Below, piece after piece: positions 1-8,493 of a stretch of DNA of 64,000 nucleotides (its first letter is position 1; the number at the start of each line of letters is the position of its first letter). The stretch comes from Arthrobacter sp. zg-Y1110. GTDB taxonomy: Bacteria > Actinomycetota > Actinomycetes > Actinomycetales > Micrococcaceae. Under the pieces are notes generated by a model. That model searched no databases. It worked only from the letters and a program-made list of their open reading frames with translations, and was not told the DNA's origin. The DNA lies in contig NZ_CP104272.1 in NCBI RefSeq assembly GCF_025244865.1, positions 2,294,001 through 2,358,000 on the forward strand, given 5' to 3'. The position numbers and the translations under genes are program-made.

Positions 1-684
1 CGCCCGCAGGAGATTTCCTACGAGTACCTGCGCCGGATAGGCAACGTCCTGGACCTGGCCGCAGCGGACGGGGAGCCGGTGCGTGCGCTGCATCTGGGCG
101 CCGGAGCGCTGACCCTCGCCCGCTACCTCCAGGCCACCCGCCCCGGGTCGGAGCAGGCGGCGGTGGAACTGGAACGCGAACTGCTGGACTTCGTGCTGGC
201 GCAGCTTCCCCTGCCGGAGGGCACCCGGCTGGAGACCGTCATCGGGGACGCGCGGGAATCACTGGACCGCTTTGCCGGCCAGCATTTCGATGCCATTGTC
301 CTGGACATCTTCGCCGGCCCCGATGCGCCCGCGCACCTGGCGACGTCGGACTTCTACGCCGAGCTGATTGCCTTGCTCTCCCCCGCCGGGGTGCTGCTGG
401 TCAATGTCGGGGACGATCCGCCGCTGGCCTTCGCCCGCCGGCAGGTCCGCGAGGTCCAGGCCTCGCTGGGCACGGCCGGTGAGGCTGCGGACGGCGAGGT
501 TGCAGACGGCGACGTGGCGGCGCTGGCACAGCGGGACATGTTCACGGGACGCTACCCCGGCAACATCGTGCTCGCGGCAACCCGGTTCCGCTGGCCCGCC
601 GAGTGGACGCAGCAGCTCCTGGCTGCCGGTCCGCACCCGGCAGCAGTGCTGACCGGCGAGGACCTGGACCGCTTCGCAGGCTAG
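1..684 (+). CDS. Spermidine synthase-like methyltransferase-fold protein (5' end outside window)
   Basis: The open frame enters from the left edge and ends at the TAG at 682-684, so 227 residues of the C-terminal part are visible. An early HLGAGALTLARYL stretch is the glycine-rich AdoMet or decarboxylated-AdoMet binding loop, followed by an acidic VELERELLDF strand and an IGDARESLDRF plus DAIVLDIFAG segment. This order is typical of the spermidine synthase / PABMT Rossmann fold. Many actinobacterial members of this family are annotated as fused-MFS or spermidine synthase-like proteins with unproven substrate. Its stop codon overlaps the stop of the convergent rsmD within a single CTAG. The family call is fairly safe; true polyamine synthase activity is not shown. 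Confidence 0.8.
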   Translation, partial: RPQEISYEYLRRIGNVLDLAAADGEPVRALHLGAGALTLARYLQATRPGSEQAAVELERELLDFVLAQLPLPEGTRLETVIGDARESLDRFAGQHFDAIVLDIFAGPDAPAHLATSDFYAELIALLSPAGVLLVNVGDDPPLAFARRQVREVQASLGTAGEAADGEVADGDVAALAQRDMFTGRYPGNIVLAATRFRWPAEWTQQLLAAGPHPAAVLTGEDLDRFAG

Positions 685-1289
685 GCCTGCGCGGCCTCGG
701 CGTCGTCGGACTCTGCGTCATCGTCGGCAGGTTCGGCGAACCACAGGGTGGTTTCACCGTATTTACGCTCGCTGAAGCGCTCCAGGCCTTCCGGCCAGAC
801 CGGTTCGGGGGAACGCGTGGAGCGCTCGAGCACCACTACCGCACCGACTGCGAGGTGCCCGGCCAGCGGGGTGAGGACCGTAGCCAGCTCCGCTTCGGTG
901 AACGCGTAGGGCGGATCAATAAACACCACGTCCCAGCGCACGTCCGCCGGAACCCGCAGCAGGAAAGTTTCAGCCTTGGCCCGGTGCACGTTTACGCAGG
1001 TCCGGCCCAGGATCTTGTTGACCAGTTCCGCGTTCTGCCGGCAGGTCGCCGCGGGCTTGTCGGCCAGTTCCACCAGGTCGACGGCGGCCGCCCCGCGGCT
1101 GGCGCTCTCCACACCCAGGGCACCGGACCCGGCGAACAGATCCAGCACGCGGGCTTCCTGCAGGATGCCGTAGGACTCGAGGCGGGAAAAGAGGGCTTCC
1201 TTCACCCGGTCCGTGGTGGGACGCGTTCCGTCACCGGGAACGCTGAACAAGGAGGATCCGCCGGCAGCCCCGGCAATAATGCGGCTCAT
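681..1289 (-). CDS. rsmD: 16S rRNA (guanine(966)-N2)-methyltransferase RsmD
   Basis: A 202-residue protein that would methylate G966 in the 30S subunit using AdoMet. The N-terminal MSRIIAG start and GTRPTTDRVKEALF motif are characteristic of RsmD. Motif I, DLFAGSGALGVES, lies at about residues 50-62 and the catalytic DPPY of N-methyltransferases at 125-128. The acidic, alanine-rich tail of about 15 residues is an actinobacterial addition. The length matches the family (about 185-200). It sits 48 bases downstream of recG on the same strand, a common actinobacterial arrangement, and may share a transcript with it. Confidence 0.95.
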   Translation of the reverse strand: MSRIIAGAAGGSSLFSVPGDGTRPTTDRVKEALFSRLESYGILQEARVLDLFAGSGALGVESASRGAAAVDLVELADKPAATCRQNAELVNKILGRTCVNVHRAKAETFLLRVPADVRWDVVFIDPPYAFTEAELATVLTPLAGHLAVGAVVVLERSTRSPEPVWPEGLERFSERKYGETTLWFAEPADDDAESDDAEAAQA

Positions 1290-1337
1290 GCCTTCACTTT
1301 ATCCGTTGCCGGAAGCCGTCAGGACTGGAGGCGGGCG

Positions 1338-3563
1338 TCAGCCGCGTTCCAGGAACGCCTCGGCTTCGGGGTTCAGGTAGGCCTCGATGGCTTCGTCCAG
1401 GGCCGGGTAGTCGCGCAGGTCCGGATCCTCGGCCACCAGGGCCACGGCGTCGGCACGTGCCTTTTCAATGAGCTTTTCGTCCTGGACGGCGCGCAGCAGT
1501 TTCAGGGTGGAGCGGCCGCCGGACTGGCTGGCGCCGAGGATGTCGCCTTCGCGGCGCAGTTCGAGGTCCTTGCGGGACAGTTCGAAACCGTCGGTGGTGG
1601 CCGCCACGGCCTCCAGCCGCTCACGGCTCGGATGTCCGGGCTCCAGCTGCGTCACGAGCAGGCACGTGCCGGGCAGCCCGCCGCGGCCCACCCGGCCACG
1701 CAGCTGGTGCAGCTGGGAGATGCCGAAGCGGTCAGCGTCCATGATCACCATCAGCGAGGCATTAGGCACATCCACCCCCACTTCGATGACGGTGGTGGAG
1801 ACGAGCACGTCAATGTCGCCGCGGTTGAAGGCGGCCATGGTCTCGTGCTTGTCGTTCGGGTCCAGCCGGCCGTGCAGCGGCGCAATGACCTTCCCTGCGA
1901 GCGCCGGCACGGTGGTGAGATACTCGACCAGCTCCGTGACGGAGGTCAGCTCCTGCCGCTGGGCACGCTCCCGGCCGGCGGCTGCTTCCCTCTCGTCGAA
2001 CAGGTCCAGCTCCGTACCGGGTTCCTCTTCCTTGGCTCCGATCTTGGGGCAGACCACGTACACCTGACGGCCGGCGTCGATCTCTTCCCGGGCGCGGGCC
2101 CAGATCCGCTGCTCCCACTGCGGCTTCTCGGCCAGCGGCGAGACGTAGGTGGAGATGGGGGCCCGCCCGGCGGGCAGCTCGGTGAGGGTGGAGACCTCCA
2201 GGTCACCGAAGACAGTCATCGCCACGGTACGGGGAATCGGGGTAGCCGTCATGACCAGCAGGTGCGGGGTGCTGTGTCCCTTGGTGCGCAGCACATCGCG
2301 CTGCTCGACGCCGAACCGGTGCTGTTCATCCACCACCACCAGGCCGAGGTCGGCAAAGGAGACGTTCTCGGACAGCAGGGCGTGCGTGCCGATGATGATT
2401 CCTGCAGCGCCGCTGGCAGCATCCAGCATGGCCGCCCGCCGCCCGGCGGTGTTCATCGACCCGGTGAGCAGGGCCACGCGGGTGCCGTCCGGATCGCCGT
2501 CGAGCTGGCCGCCGCGGCCCAGCGGTCCCAGCATGGCGCTGATGGATTCGTAGTGCTGGGCGGCCAGGACCTCGGTGGGTGCCAGCAGCGCCGCCTGTCC
2601 CCCGGCGTCGATCACCTGCAGCATGGCGCGCAGGGCCACCAGGGTCTTGCCGGAGCCCACCTCGCCCTGCAGGAGGCGGTTCATGGGATGGTCCCCGCCC
2701 AGTTCGGTGGAAAGGTCGAGCCCGATTTCGGCCTGGCCGCGAGTCAGGGTGAAGGGAAGGGACGCGTCAAAGCGGTCCAGGAGGCCGCCGGGCACTGCCG
2801 GACGCGCGGTGGCTTCCTCTTCGGCGGTCAGGGCACGACGCCGGGCCAGTGCGGTCTGCAGGACCAGGGCTTCCTGGTACCGGAACCGGTGCCGGGCGGC
2901 GTAGGCCTCCTCCATGGTGGCCGGGCGGTGGATCCGCTGATAGGCCTCCGTGATGTCGGGGAAGTGCTCCCGACGGCGGATCGACTCCGGGATCGGATCG
3001 CGCAGCCGGGCTGCCTGAAGCACGTCCAGCAGCATCGACACGGACTTGGCAATGGTTGGGCTGGCTATTTTGGCCGAGGCCGGGTACACGGGAATAGGCC
3101 GTTTGGCCTCCTCTTCATCCACGGCGTCATCATCCAACAGCGCGTAACTGGGATTGGTCAGCTGCAGCTGGCCGCGGTAGGCGCCCACCTTGCCGGAGAA
3201 CATGGCCCGGGTGCCGACGGTGAGTTCCTTGAACGCGTTGAACCCGTTGAAGAACGTCAGGTGCAGCTGGCCGAGGCTGCCGTCGGTATCGTCGGTGACC
3301 ACTACCTCGACGATGGTCCCCTTGCGGGCCCGCATCTGCCGCCGGTTGTTGCTCTGCACCCGGGCGATCAGGGTGACGTCCTCATCGAACGGGATTTCGG
3401 CGATAGGGGTCAGCTCGCCGCGTTCCAGATAGCGCCGCGGGAAGTGGTGGAGCAGGTCGCCGACGGTTTTCAGGCCGAGGTACTTCTCCATGGCATTGGC
3501 CGTGGTTTTGCCGATCCGTCGGTCCAGCGGAAAGTCGAGTTCTCCGGGGAGCCTAGAGTCCAT
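1338..3563 (-). CDS. recG: ATP-dependent DNA helicase RecG
   Basis: A 741-residue superfamily-2 helicase that reverses stalled forks and branch-migrates Holliday junctions. The N-terminal wedge/OB region covers about residues 60-160. Walker A GEVGSGKT is at 300-307, the DEQH box at 412-415, followed by TATPIPRT (motif III). Near the C-terminal third, VSTTVIEVGVDVPNA and QLRGRVGRGG are motifs V and VI. The gene overlaps the upstream DAK2-domain gene by 11 bases, so the two are very likely translationally coupled. Length is slightly longer than E. coli RecG (693), as usual in actinobacteria, because of small insertions in the helicase core. Confidence 0.97.
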   Translation of the reverse strand: MDSRLPGELDFPLDRRIGKTTANAMEKYLGLKTVGDLLHHFPRRYLERGELTPIAEIPFDEDVTLIARVQSNNRRQMRARKGTIVEVVVTDDTDGSLGQLHLTFFNGFNAFKELTVGTRAMFSGKVGAYRGQLQLTNPSYALLDDDAVDEEEAKRPIPVYPASAKIASPTIAKSVSMLLDVLQAARLRDPIPESIRRREHFPDITEAYQRIHRPATMEEAYAARHRFRYQEALVLQTALARRRALTAEEEATARPAVPGGLLDRFDASLPFTLTRGQAEIGLDLSTELGGDHPMNRLLQGEVGSGKTLVALRAMLQVIDAGGQAALLAPTEVLAAQHYESISAMLGPLGRGGQLDGDPDGTRVALLTGSMNTAGRRAAMLDAASGAAGIIIGTHALLSENVSFADLGLVVVDEQHRFGVEQRDVLRTKGHSTPHLLVMTATPIPRTVAMTVFGDLEVSTLTELPAGRAPISTYVSPLAEKPQWEQRIWARAREEIDAGRQVYVVCPKIGAKEEEPGTELDLFDEREAAAGRERAQRQELTSVTELVEYLTTVPALAGKVIAPLHGRLDPNDKHETMAAFNRGDIDVLVSTTVIEVGVDVPNASLMVIMDADRFGISQLHQLRGRVGRGGLPGTCLLVTQLEPGHPSRERLEAVAATTDGFELSRKDLELRREGDILGASQSGGRSTLKLLRAVQDEKLIEKARADAVALVAEDPDLRDYPALDEAIEAYLNPEAEAFLERG

Positions 3564-4545
3564 GTGCCTCGGGGACTTCTTTGGTCTCGTGTCCGTCTGC
3601 GGACAGCTCGGTGATGGTCAGGTTCTCGGGATCGCCCAGGGTGCGCAGCAGGTCGATGGCGGCACCGGCGTCGGGCGTGTGGACGTGGATCCGCCAGCGG
3701 TAACCTTCTCCCACCGGGCTGACGGCGCTCATGATGACGGAGTCCCCCAGCTCGTCCAGCTGGAGCCGCAGCGTGGCGGCATCCAGCGGGCTGAGGGTGA
3801 TGGTGCACATGACCTCCACGCCTTCCATGCGGGGCATGTGGGCGTGGATGTGCGGGTCCTGGACGTCGTAGCCGTGCAGTCCGTCCAGCAGTTCTTCCTG
3901 CAGTTCCTCGCCTAGGGCTGCGGCTCGCAGGGCATCCAGTACCAGCAGGAACCCGACGCCGCCGGCGTCCACCACGTGGGCCGCGGCGAGCGCGTCCAGC
4001 TGGCTTTCGGTGCGGATGACGGCGGTCAGGGCGGCGTCCATCATGGCGCGCAGCGTGATCGCGAGTCCCACGTTGCTGTCATCTCCGGTGACTGCCGCTT
4101 CACTGTCGGAGGCGGCGTGGGCTGCCGCTTCGAGGACGGAGAGCATGGTGCCGGGCACCGGGTCGCTGAGCACCGACCAGGAGCGCAGCTGCGCGCGCTG
4201 CAGGGCGGATGCGAGCAACGGCGCGGAGAGCCGGGTTGCGCCGGCCAGGGGTTCTGCCATGGAGGTGAGGAAGACTGAAAACAGGGTTCCGGAGTTGCCG
4301 CGGGCTTCTTCCATCGCGGCCCGCCCGGCGGTCGACAGCAGCTCGCCGATGTCGGCGGTGTCCTCTTCCGCAATAGCCCTCGAGGCGGAGCGGAGCGTCA
4401 GGTAGAGGTTGGTACCGGTATCGCCGTCGGCCACGGGAAAGATATTGATGGCGTTGAGGCGGTCGCTGTGGTTACCCAAGGAGACCTCTGCGTTACTCAA
4501 CCATCGCTTCAGCGCTTGCGCGTTGGCGGTGATTTTAGTCTGCAA
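3553..4545 (-). CDS. DAK2 domain protein (FakA/DhaL-like, short form)
   Basis: A 330-residue protein with an N-terminal DhaL-type domain. The nucleotide and Mg-binding motif NIFPVADGDTGTNL is near residue 35-48, and a second conserved DAGGVGFLLVLDA helix lies near 190-205. In Firmicutes this domain is the ATP-binding part of fatty acid kinase FakA. Full FakA is about 550 residues, whereas this protein stops after the middle domain (an IHVHTPD segment near residue 290), so the C-terminal third is missing. It overlaps recG by 11 bases, a conserved actinobacterial neighbourhood. No FakB (DegV) partner is visible in the window. Kinase activity is inference. Confidence 0.85.
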   Translation of the reverse strand: MQTKITANAQALKRWLSNAEVSLGNHSDRLNAINIFPVADGDTGTNLYLTLRSASRAIAEEDTADIGELLSTAGRAAMEEARGNSGTLFSVFLTSMAEPLAGATRLSAPLLASALQRAQLRSWSVLSDPVPGTMLSVLEAAAHAASDSEAAVTGDDSNVGLAITLRAMMDAALTAVIRTESQLDALAAAHVVDAGGVGFLLVLDALRAAALGEELQEELLDGLHGYDVQDPHIHAHMPRMEGVEVMCTITLSPLDAATLRLQLDELGDSVIMSAVSPVGEGYRWRIHVHTPDAGAAIDLLRTLGDPENLTITELSADGHETKEVPEAHGL

Positions 4546-4715
4546 GGTAATCCCGTTTCCTGCTTGTAGAGCTGTCTCTGCTCCTGCTGGTGCCGCTCAT
4601 GGAGGCCCGTCCTATCCGGTCTTCGTCGTCATTGCCGCTAACCGTCTATGTCATTAGGAAGCCTACCGCAGGGCACTGACAGTGGCCGATAACGATTTGC
4701 CGCCGGTTGGGCCGG
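4546..4715. other. Intergenic region between two minus-strand genes
   Basis: These 170 bases separate the DAK2-domain gene start from the end of the LCP gene. I found no convincing ORF, tRNA or strong hairpin. It presumably carries the promoter for the DAK2-recG-rsmD transcript on the minus strand. Confidence 0.5.
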
Positions 4716-5738
4716 TCAACTCTGCGGAGCGGCGGACCGGAGGTAGCCGGCGAGGTCGTCAGCGTCCAGCGCAGCACCGATTTCGGCGATGGCGGTCTCG
4801 TCCGGCACCACAATCGACTGCCCGTCGGAGGACGTGCCCACCCCGGCGTTCGGCAGGGTGAACATATGGACATCTCCGGACCGGACGTTGCGGAGGCTGA
4901 CCGCCAACGCCCCTGCCGCCGCTGCGTCCAGGTCTTCATCAACGCTCAGGTACGGTGAAATTTCGCCCACGATGTTGCTGACCTTTACCGGGTCGGTCAG
5001 GGTTTCCGTGTTGAGGACACCGGAGATCACGCCGCTCAGGAAAGCCTGCTGGTTTTTGACCCGCTGGTAGTCCCCGTCGGCAAAGGCGTACCGCTCGCGG
5101 ACGTACTTGAGTGCCGACTCTCCCTCAACGGTGATCGGCCCGGCGGCAAAGTACTCGCCATGGCCGCCCTCGGACTGGAAGGCGATGTCGTTGTTGAGGG
5201 TAACCCCGCCCAGGGCATCCGTCAGACCCTGGAAACCTTCAAAATCGATAATCGCCACGTGGTCGATGGGGACATCGAACAGGGTCTGTACGGTGTCAAC
5301 CGTCAGGGACACTCCGCCGAGAGCCATGGCGGCATTGATTTTGTGTTCCCCGTGCCCGGGAATCTCCACCCAGGTGTCCCGCATGATCGACATAACGTAC
5401 ACGCCGCTTCGATCCCCCGGAATATGGACCAGCATCATCGTGTCCGACCGTGCATCGCCCGAAGCGGGATCGCGGGTATCGCTGCCCATCAGCAGGATGT
5501 TCTGCGAGTCTCCTGCTGCCGTGCCCTTCTCCGGACGTGTCTCTGGAAGCGCATTGGCAATGGTGTCCGTGGAACTGTCGAAGGTCCGCGCCAGATGCCA
5601 CAGGTAGCCACCGGCTGCCAGCGCGGCAACCAAAACGAGGGCCAGAAAACCCAGCAGCACATTTCGCACGGGGTGTGACTTCCTGCGCGTGGTGTCTGCG
5701 GGAACGTCAGTTTCAGGGGAAAAGGGGTACTCGCTCAA
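4716..5738 (-). CDS. LytR-CpsA-Psr (LCP) family glycopolymer transferase
   Basis: A 340-residue type II membrane protein. A short basic cytoplasmic tail is followed by one transmembrane segment at about residues 25-47, then an extracytoplasmic LCP domain. Visible LCP motifs are LLMGSDTRD, RSDTMMLVHI, SIMRDTWVEIPG, HKINAAMALGG and, later, LKYVRERYAFADGDYQR with the conserved Arg residues that bind pyrophosphate of the lipid carrier. LCP enzymes transfer secondary wall polymers or arabinogalactan-like glycans from undecaprenyl carriers to peptidoglycan. The gene stands alone and is divergent from the DUF3515 lipoprotein gene. The exact glycopolymer cannot be told from sequence. Confidence 0.93.
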   Translation of the reverse strand: MSEYPFSPETDVPADTTRRKSHPVRNVLLGFLALVLVAALAAGGYLWHLARTFDSSTDTIANALPETRPEKGTAAGDSQNILLMGSDTRDPASGDARSDTMMLVHIPGDRSGVYVMSIMRDTWVEIPGHGEHKINAAMALGGVSLTVDTVQTLFDVPIDHVAIIDFEGFQGLTDALGGVTLNNDIAFQSEGGHGEYFAAGPITVEGESALKYVRERYAFADGDYQRVKNQQAFLSGVISGVLNTETLTDPVKVSNIVGEISPYLSVDEDLDAAAAGALAVSLRNVRSGDVHMFTLPNAGVGTSSDGQSIVVPDETAIAEIGAALDADDLAGYLRSAAPQS

Positions 5739-5819
5739 GTGTTTTCCTCAGCTCGGGGGCGGTATGAGTCTATCCATTCCGATTCCGGTCCGGGGCACCG
5801 CGGCGGATACGCTGGAATC

Positions 5820-6299
5820 ATGAAGTTCTATGCGTTACCAGCAGTACTTATTCTCTCTGCAGTGGCCGCCACCGGTTGCAGTCCGGTAGCCAGCATCGAA
5901 TCGGCTCCGGACGCTGCCAACCCGGACTGCGCCGCCGTCATGGTGGCCTTGCCGGACGAGATGGCTGGTTACGCGCTGCGGGACACGGACAGCCAGTCGA
6001 CGGCTGCGTGGGGCAACCCGTCGCGGGCGATCCTGAAGTGCGGTGTCCCTGTGCCGGGACCGACCACCGATCCGTGCGCCTCAGTGAACGGCGTCGACTG
6101 GATCCTGCGTGAGGGCGAAGACACCTGGACCGCCACCACCTACGGCCGGGAACCGGCTGTGGAAGTGATCTTCAATCCGAACGAGGTGGCCTCGTCCACC
6201 CTCCTGGTCCAGCTGCAGAACGCAGTGTCCAAAATCGAGCCCACCAGCCAGTGCCTGAGCCCCGAGGACACCCTGGAGCTCGAAGCCGGGCAGGGCTAG
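5820..6299 (+). CDS. DUF3515 family lipoprotein
   Basis: A 159-residue protein with a short signal peptide and a lipobox ending in ATG-Cys20, so it is likely lipid-anchored outside the membrane. The body matches the actinobacterial DUF3515 pattern: an early Cys (PDCAAVM), a WGNPSRAILKCGV segment, and a WILREGEDTWTATTYGRE stretch. Function is unknown. I chose the ATG at 5820 because it begins the signal peptide; an upstream in-frame ATG at 5739 would add 27 unlikely residues. Its stop TAG overlaps that of the convergent ddl in one CTAG. Actinobacteria often keep DUF3515 next to ddl, as here. Confidence 0.88.
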   Translation: MKFYALPAVLILSAVAATGCSPVASIESAPDAANPDCAAVMVALPDEMAGYALRDTDSQSTAAWGNPSRAILKCGVPVPGPTTDPCASVNGVDWILREGEDTWTATTYGREPAVEVIFNPNEVASSTLLVQLQNAVSKIEPTSQCLSPEDTLELEAGQG

Positions 6300-7453
6300 C
6301 GCAGCCCCGTCTTCCGGGCCAGCGCCAGGGAGATCAGTTCGTCGATCAGCTCGGTGTACGGCAACCCGGACTTGGCCCACATCTGCGGATACATGCTGAT
6401 GGGTGTGAAGCCGGGCATGGTGTTGATCTCGTTGATGATCAGTTCGCCGTCCGGAGTGTAGAAGAAGTCCACCCGGGACAGGCCTTCACCGCCCACTGCA
6501 TCGAAGGCAATCCCGGCAAGCCTGCGGACCCGGGCGGTAATATCCGCCGGGAGGTCGGCCGGGCAGCTCAGGTCTGCTGCTGCCCCGTCCACGTACTTGG
6601 CTTCGAAGTCGTACCACTCGTGGCCGCCGTCGCGCACGGCAACCTCGCCGGGCTGGCTGGTCCGCGGATCCTCCGTGCCGCGCCCCTGCAGGACGGCCAC
6701 TTCGATTTCCCGGCCGATGATCCCGGCTTCGACTACCACCTTCGGATCGTGCAGGCGTGCCGCTTCGATGGCAGCCGGCAGTTCCGCTGCGTCCGTAACG
6801 CGGGTGATGCCCATGGAGGAACCGGCGCGGGCCGGCTTGACGAACAGCGGGAATTCAAGGGCGCCGGCACGGTCGAGGCAGGACTGCGGGTCGCGCAGCC
6901 ACTGCCGGTCGGTGATGACCTCATAGGGGCCTACCATCAGGCCGGCGGATTCGAAGACCACCTTCATGTAGTGCTTGTCCATCCCGACGGCGGACGCCAG
7001 GACACCTGCTCCCACATACCGCATGTCAGCCATTTCCAGCATGCCCTGGAGGGTTCCGTCCTCACCGAAGGGACCGTGCAGCAGCGGCATCACCACGTCG
7101 ATGGGGCCGAGGCTGCGGGGCAGGCTGCCGGCGGCGTGTGCCACCAGTTCCCGGCTGCCGTCCTGCGAGGAGAGCACTACGGATTCCTCCGACACCGGAA
7201 CCTCGGGCAGGGTCGCGGCGCGCAGGGACCACTCGGCCGGGTCAGCCGACACCAGGCTCCACTGGCCGTTCTTCGCGATGCCGATGGGAACGACGTCGTA
7301 CTTGGACGTATCAATGGCCTGCAGCACACCGGCCGCGGTCACGCAGCTGACGGCGTGCTCGCTGGAGCGTCCGCCGAAGAGGACGGCAACCCGGGGGCGC
7401 TCAGTTCCGGGACGGTCCTCTACGGTACCGGCGGGCAGGGGTTCAACAGTCAC
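6296..7453 (-). CDS. ddl: D-alanine--D-alanine ligase
   Basis: A 385-residue ATP-grasp enzyme that joins two D-alanines for peptidoglycan stem peptides. The N-terminal RVAVLFGGRSSEHAVS is the family signature. PLLHGPFGEDGTLQG carries the conserved substrate loop, VKPARAGSSMGITRV the ATP-grasp core, and RVDFFYTPDGELIINEINTMPGFT the metal-binding Asp, Glu and Asn. Translation starts at a GTG at 7453 that overlaps the TGA of gpsA (GTGA), so the two are coupled. The N-terminus has about 20 residues more than E. coli DdlB. Confidence 0.96.
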   Translation of the reverse strand: MTVEPLPAGTVEDRPGTERPRVAVLFGGRSSEHAVSCVTAAGVLQAIDTSKYDVVPIGIAKNGQWSLVSADPAEWSLRAATLPEVPVSEESVVLSSQDGSRELVAHAAGSLPRSLGPIDVVMPLLHGPFGEDGTLQGMLEMADMRYVGAGVLASAVGMDKHYMKVVFESAGLMVGPYEVITDRQWLRDPQSCLDRAGALEFPLFVKPARAGSSMGITRVTDAAELPAAIEAARLHDPKVVVEAGIIGREIEVAVLQGRGTEDPRTSQPGEVAVRDGGHEWYDFEAKYVDGAAADLSCPADLPADITARVRRLAGIAFDAVGGEGLSRVDFFYTPDGELIINEINTMPGFTPISMYPQMWAKSGLPYTELIDELISLALARKTGLR

Positions 7454-8493
7454 GGGGCGGACACACCTTCGGATTTCAGTTCTCGGGCCAGCAACCGCGG
7501 GCCCAGTTCGTCAACAGTAATTACGCCCTGCAGTACGGCGACAACGTTTTCGGTGATGGGCATGTAGACGCCCAGCTGGGTGGCGCGGTCCAGCACGGCC
7601 TGCGCGGACTTGATGCCCTCGGCGGTCTGGGTCATGGACGCGTTGACTTCGGCAAGGCTCAGGCCCTGGGCCAGCAGCGTACCCGCCGTGTGGTTGCGCG
7701 ACAGCGGCGAGGAACAGGTGGCAATCAGGTCGCCCATACCGGCCAGTCCCGCCATGGTCTCCGCATTGCCGCCCAGTGCCAGGGCCAGGCGGGTGGTTTC
7801 GGCGAGTCCGCGGGTCATCACGGAGGCCTTGGTGTTGTCCCCCATGCCCTTGCCGTCGCAGATCCCCACCGCGAGGGCAATAACGTTCTTGACGATGCCG
7901 CCGATCTCGGTGCCCACCACGTCCTCATTGGTGTAGGGACGGAAATACGGCGCCGTGCAGGCCTCGGCGATCCAGCCGGCCGTATCCAGGTCGGTGCAGG
8001 CCACCACGGACGCGGTGGGCTCCTGCCGGGCAATTTCCATGGCGAGGTTCGGCCCGGAAACCACGGCGATACGCTCGGCGGGCAGTCCCAGTTCCTCGGC
8101 GATCACCTGGCTCATCCGGGCGTCCGTGCCCCGCTCCAGGCCCTTCATCAGCGACACGACGACGGCGTCGGCGGGAATCCGGCCGGCAACGTCCTTAAGC
8201 TGAGCGCGCAGGGACTGTGCAGGGACGGCGAGGACTATCATTTCGGCTCCGGCGAGCACCTCGCCGAGGTCCGTGAAGGCGCGCAGGTTGGCCGGCAGGA
8301 CGGTGTCCTTGAGGTACTGGGTGTTGCGGTGCCTGCCGTTGATGTCAGCGGCCACCTCGGGGCGGCGGGCCCAGAGCCGGACGTCGGTGCCGCGCTCGGC
8401 TCCCGAGTCGGCGGCAATCTTGGCAAAGGCGGTGCCCCAGCTGCCGGCGCCCAGTACGGCGACGACGGCGGGGTGTTCACTGCGGGGGGTCAC
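7450..8493 (-). CDS. gpsA: Glycerol-3-phosphate dehydrogenase [NAD(P)+]
   Basis: A 347-residue cytosolic enzyme that reduces dihydroxyacetone phosphate to sn-glycerol 3-phosphate for phospholipids. The nucleotide-binding GAGSWGTAFAK follows the start closely; the conserved SLMKGLE, VVSGPNLAMEI and GGIVKNVIALAVG segments and the GLAGMGDLIATC motif are all present. The frame is open farther upstream, but the GTG at 8493 overlaps the stop of plsC as GTGA and gives the family's usual N-terminus, so I use it. It lies in a tight plsC-gpsA-ddl operon, joining lipid backbone and cell-wall precursor synthesis. Confidence 0.95.
   Translation of the reverse strand: MTPRSEHPAVVAVLGAGSWGTAFAKIAADSGAERGTDVRLWARRPEVAADINGRHRNTQYLKDTVLPANLRAFTDLGEVLAGAEMIVLAVPAQSLRAQLKDVAGRIPADAVVVSLMKGLERGTDARMSQVIAEELGLPAERIAVVSGPNLAMEIARQEPTASVVACTDLDTAGWIAEACTAPYFRPYTNEDVVGTEIGGIVKNVIALAVGICDGKGMGDNTKASVMTRGLAETTRLALALGGNAETMAGLAGMGDLIATCSSPLSRNHTAGTLLAQGLSLAEVNASMTQTAEGIKSAQAVLDRATQLGVYMPITENVVAVLQGVITVDELGPRLLARELKSEGVSAP

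Noticed and set aside
603..3614. 1003-residue plus-strand open frame over rsmD and recG
   Set aside because: It is antisense to two clearly functional genes, lacks a ribosome binding site and known domains, and has the Gly/His/Arg/Gln-rich composition expected of a high-GC shadow frame.
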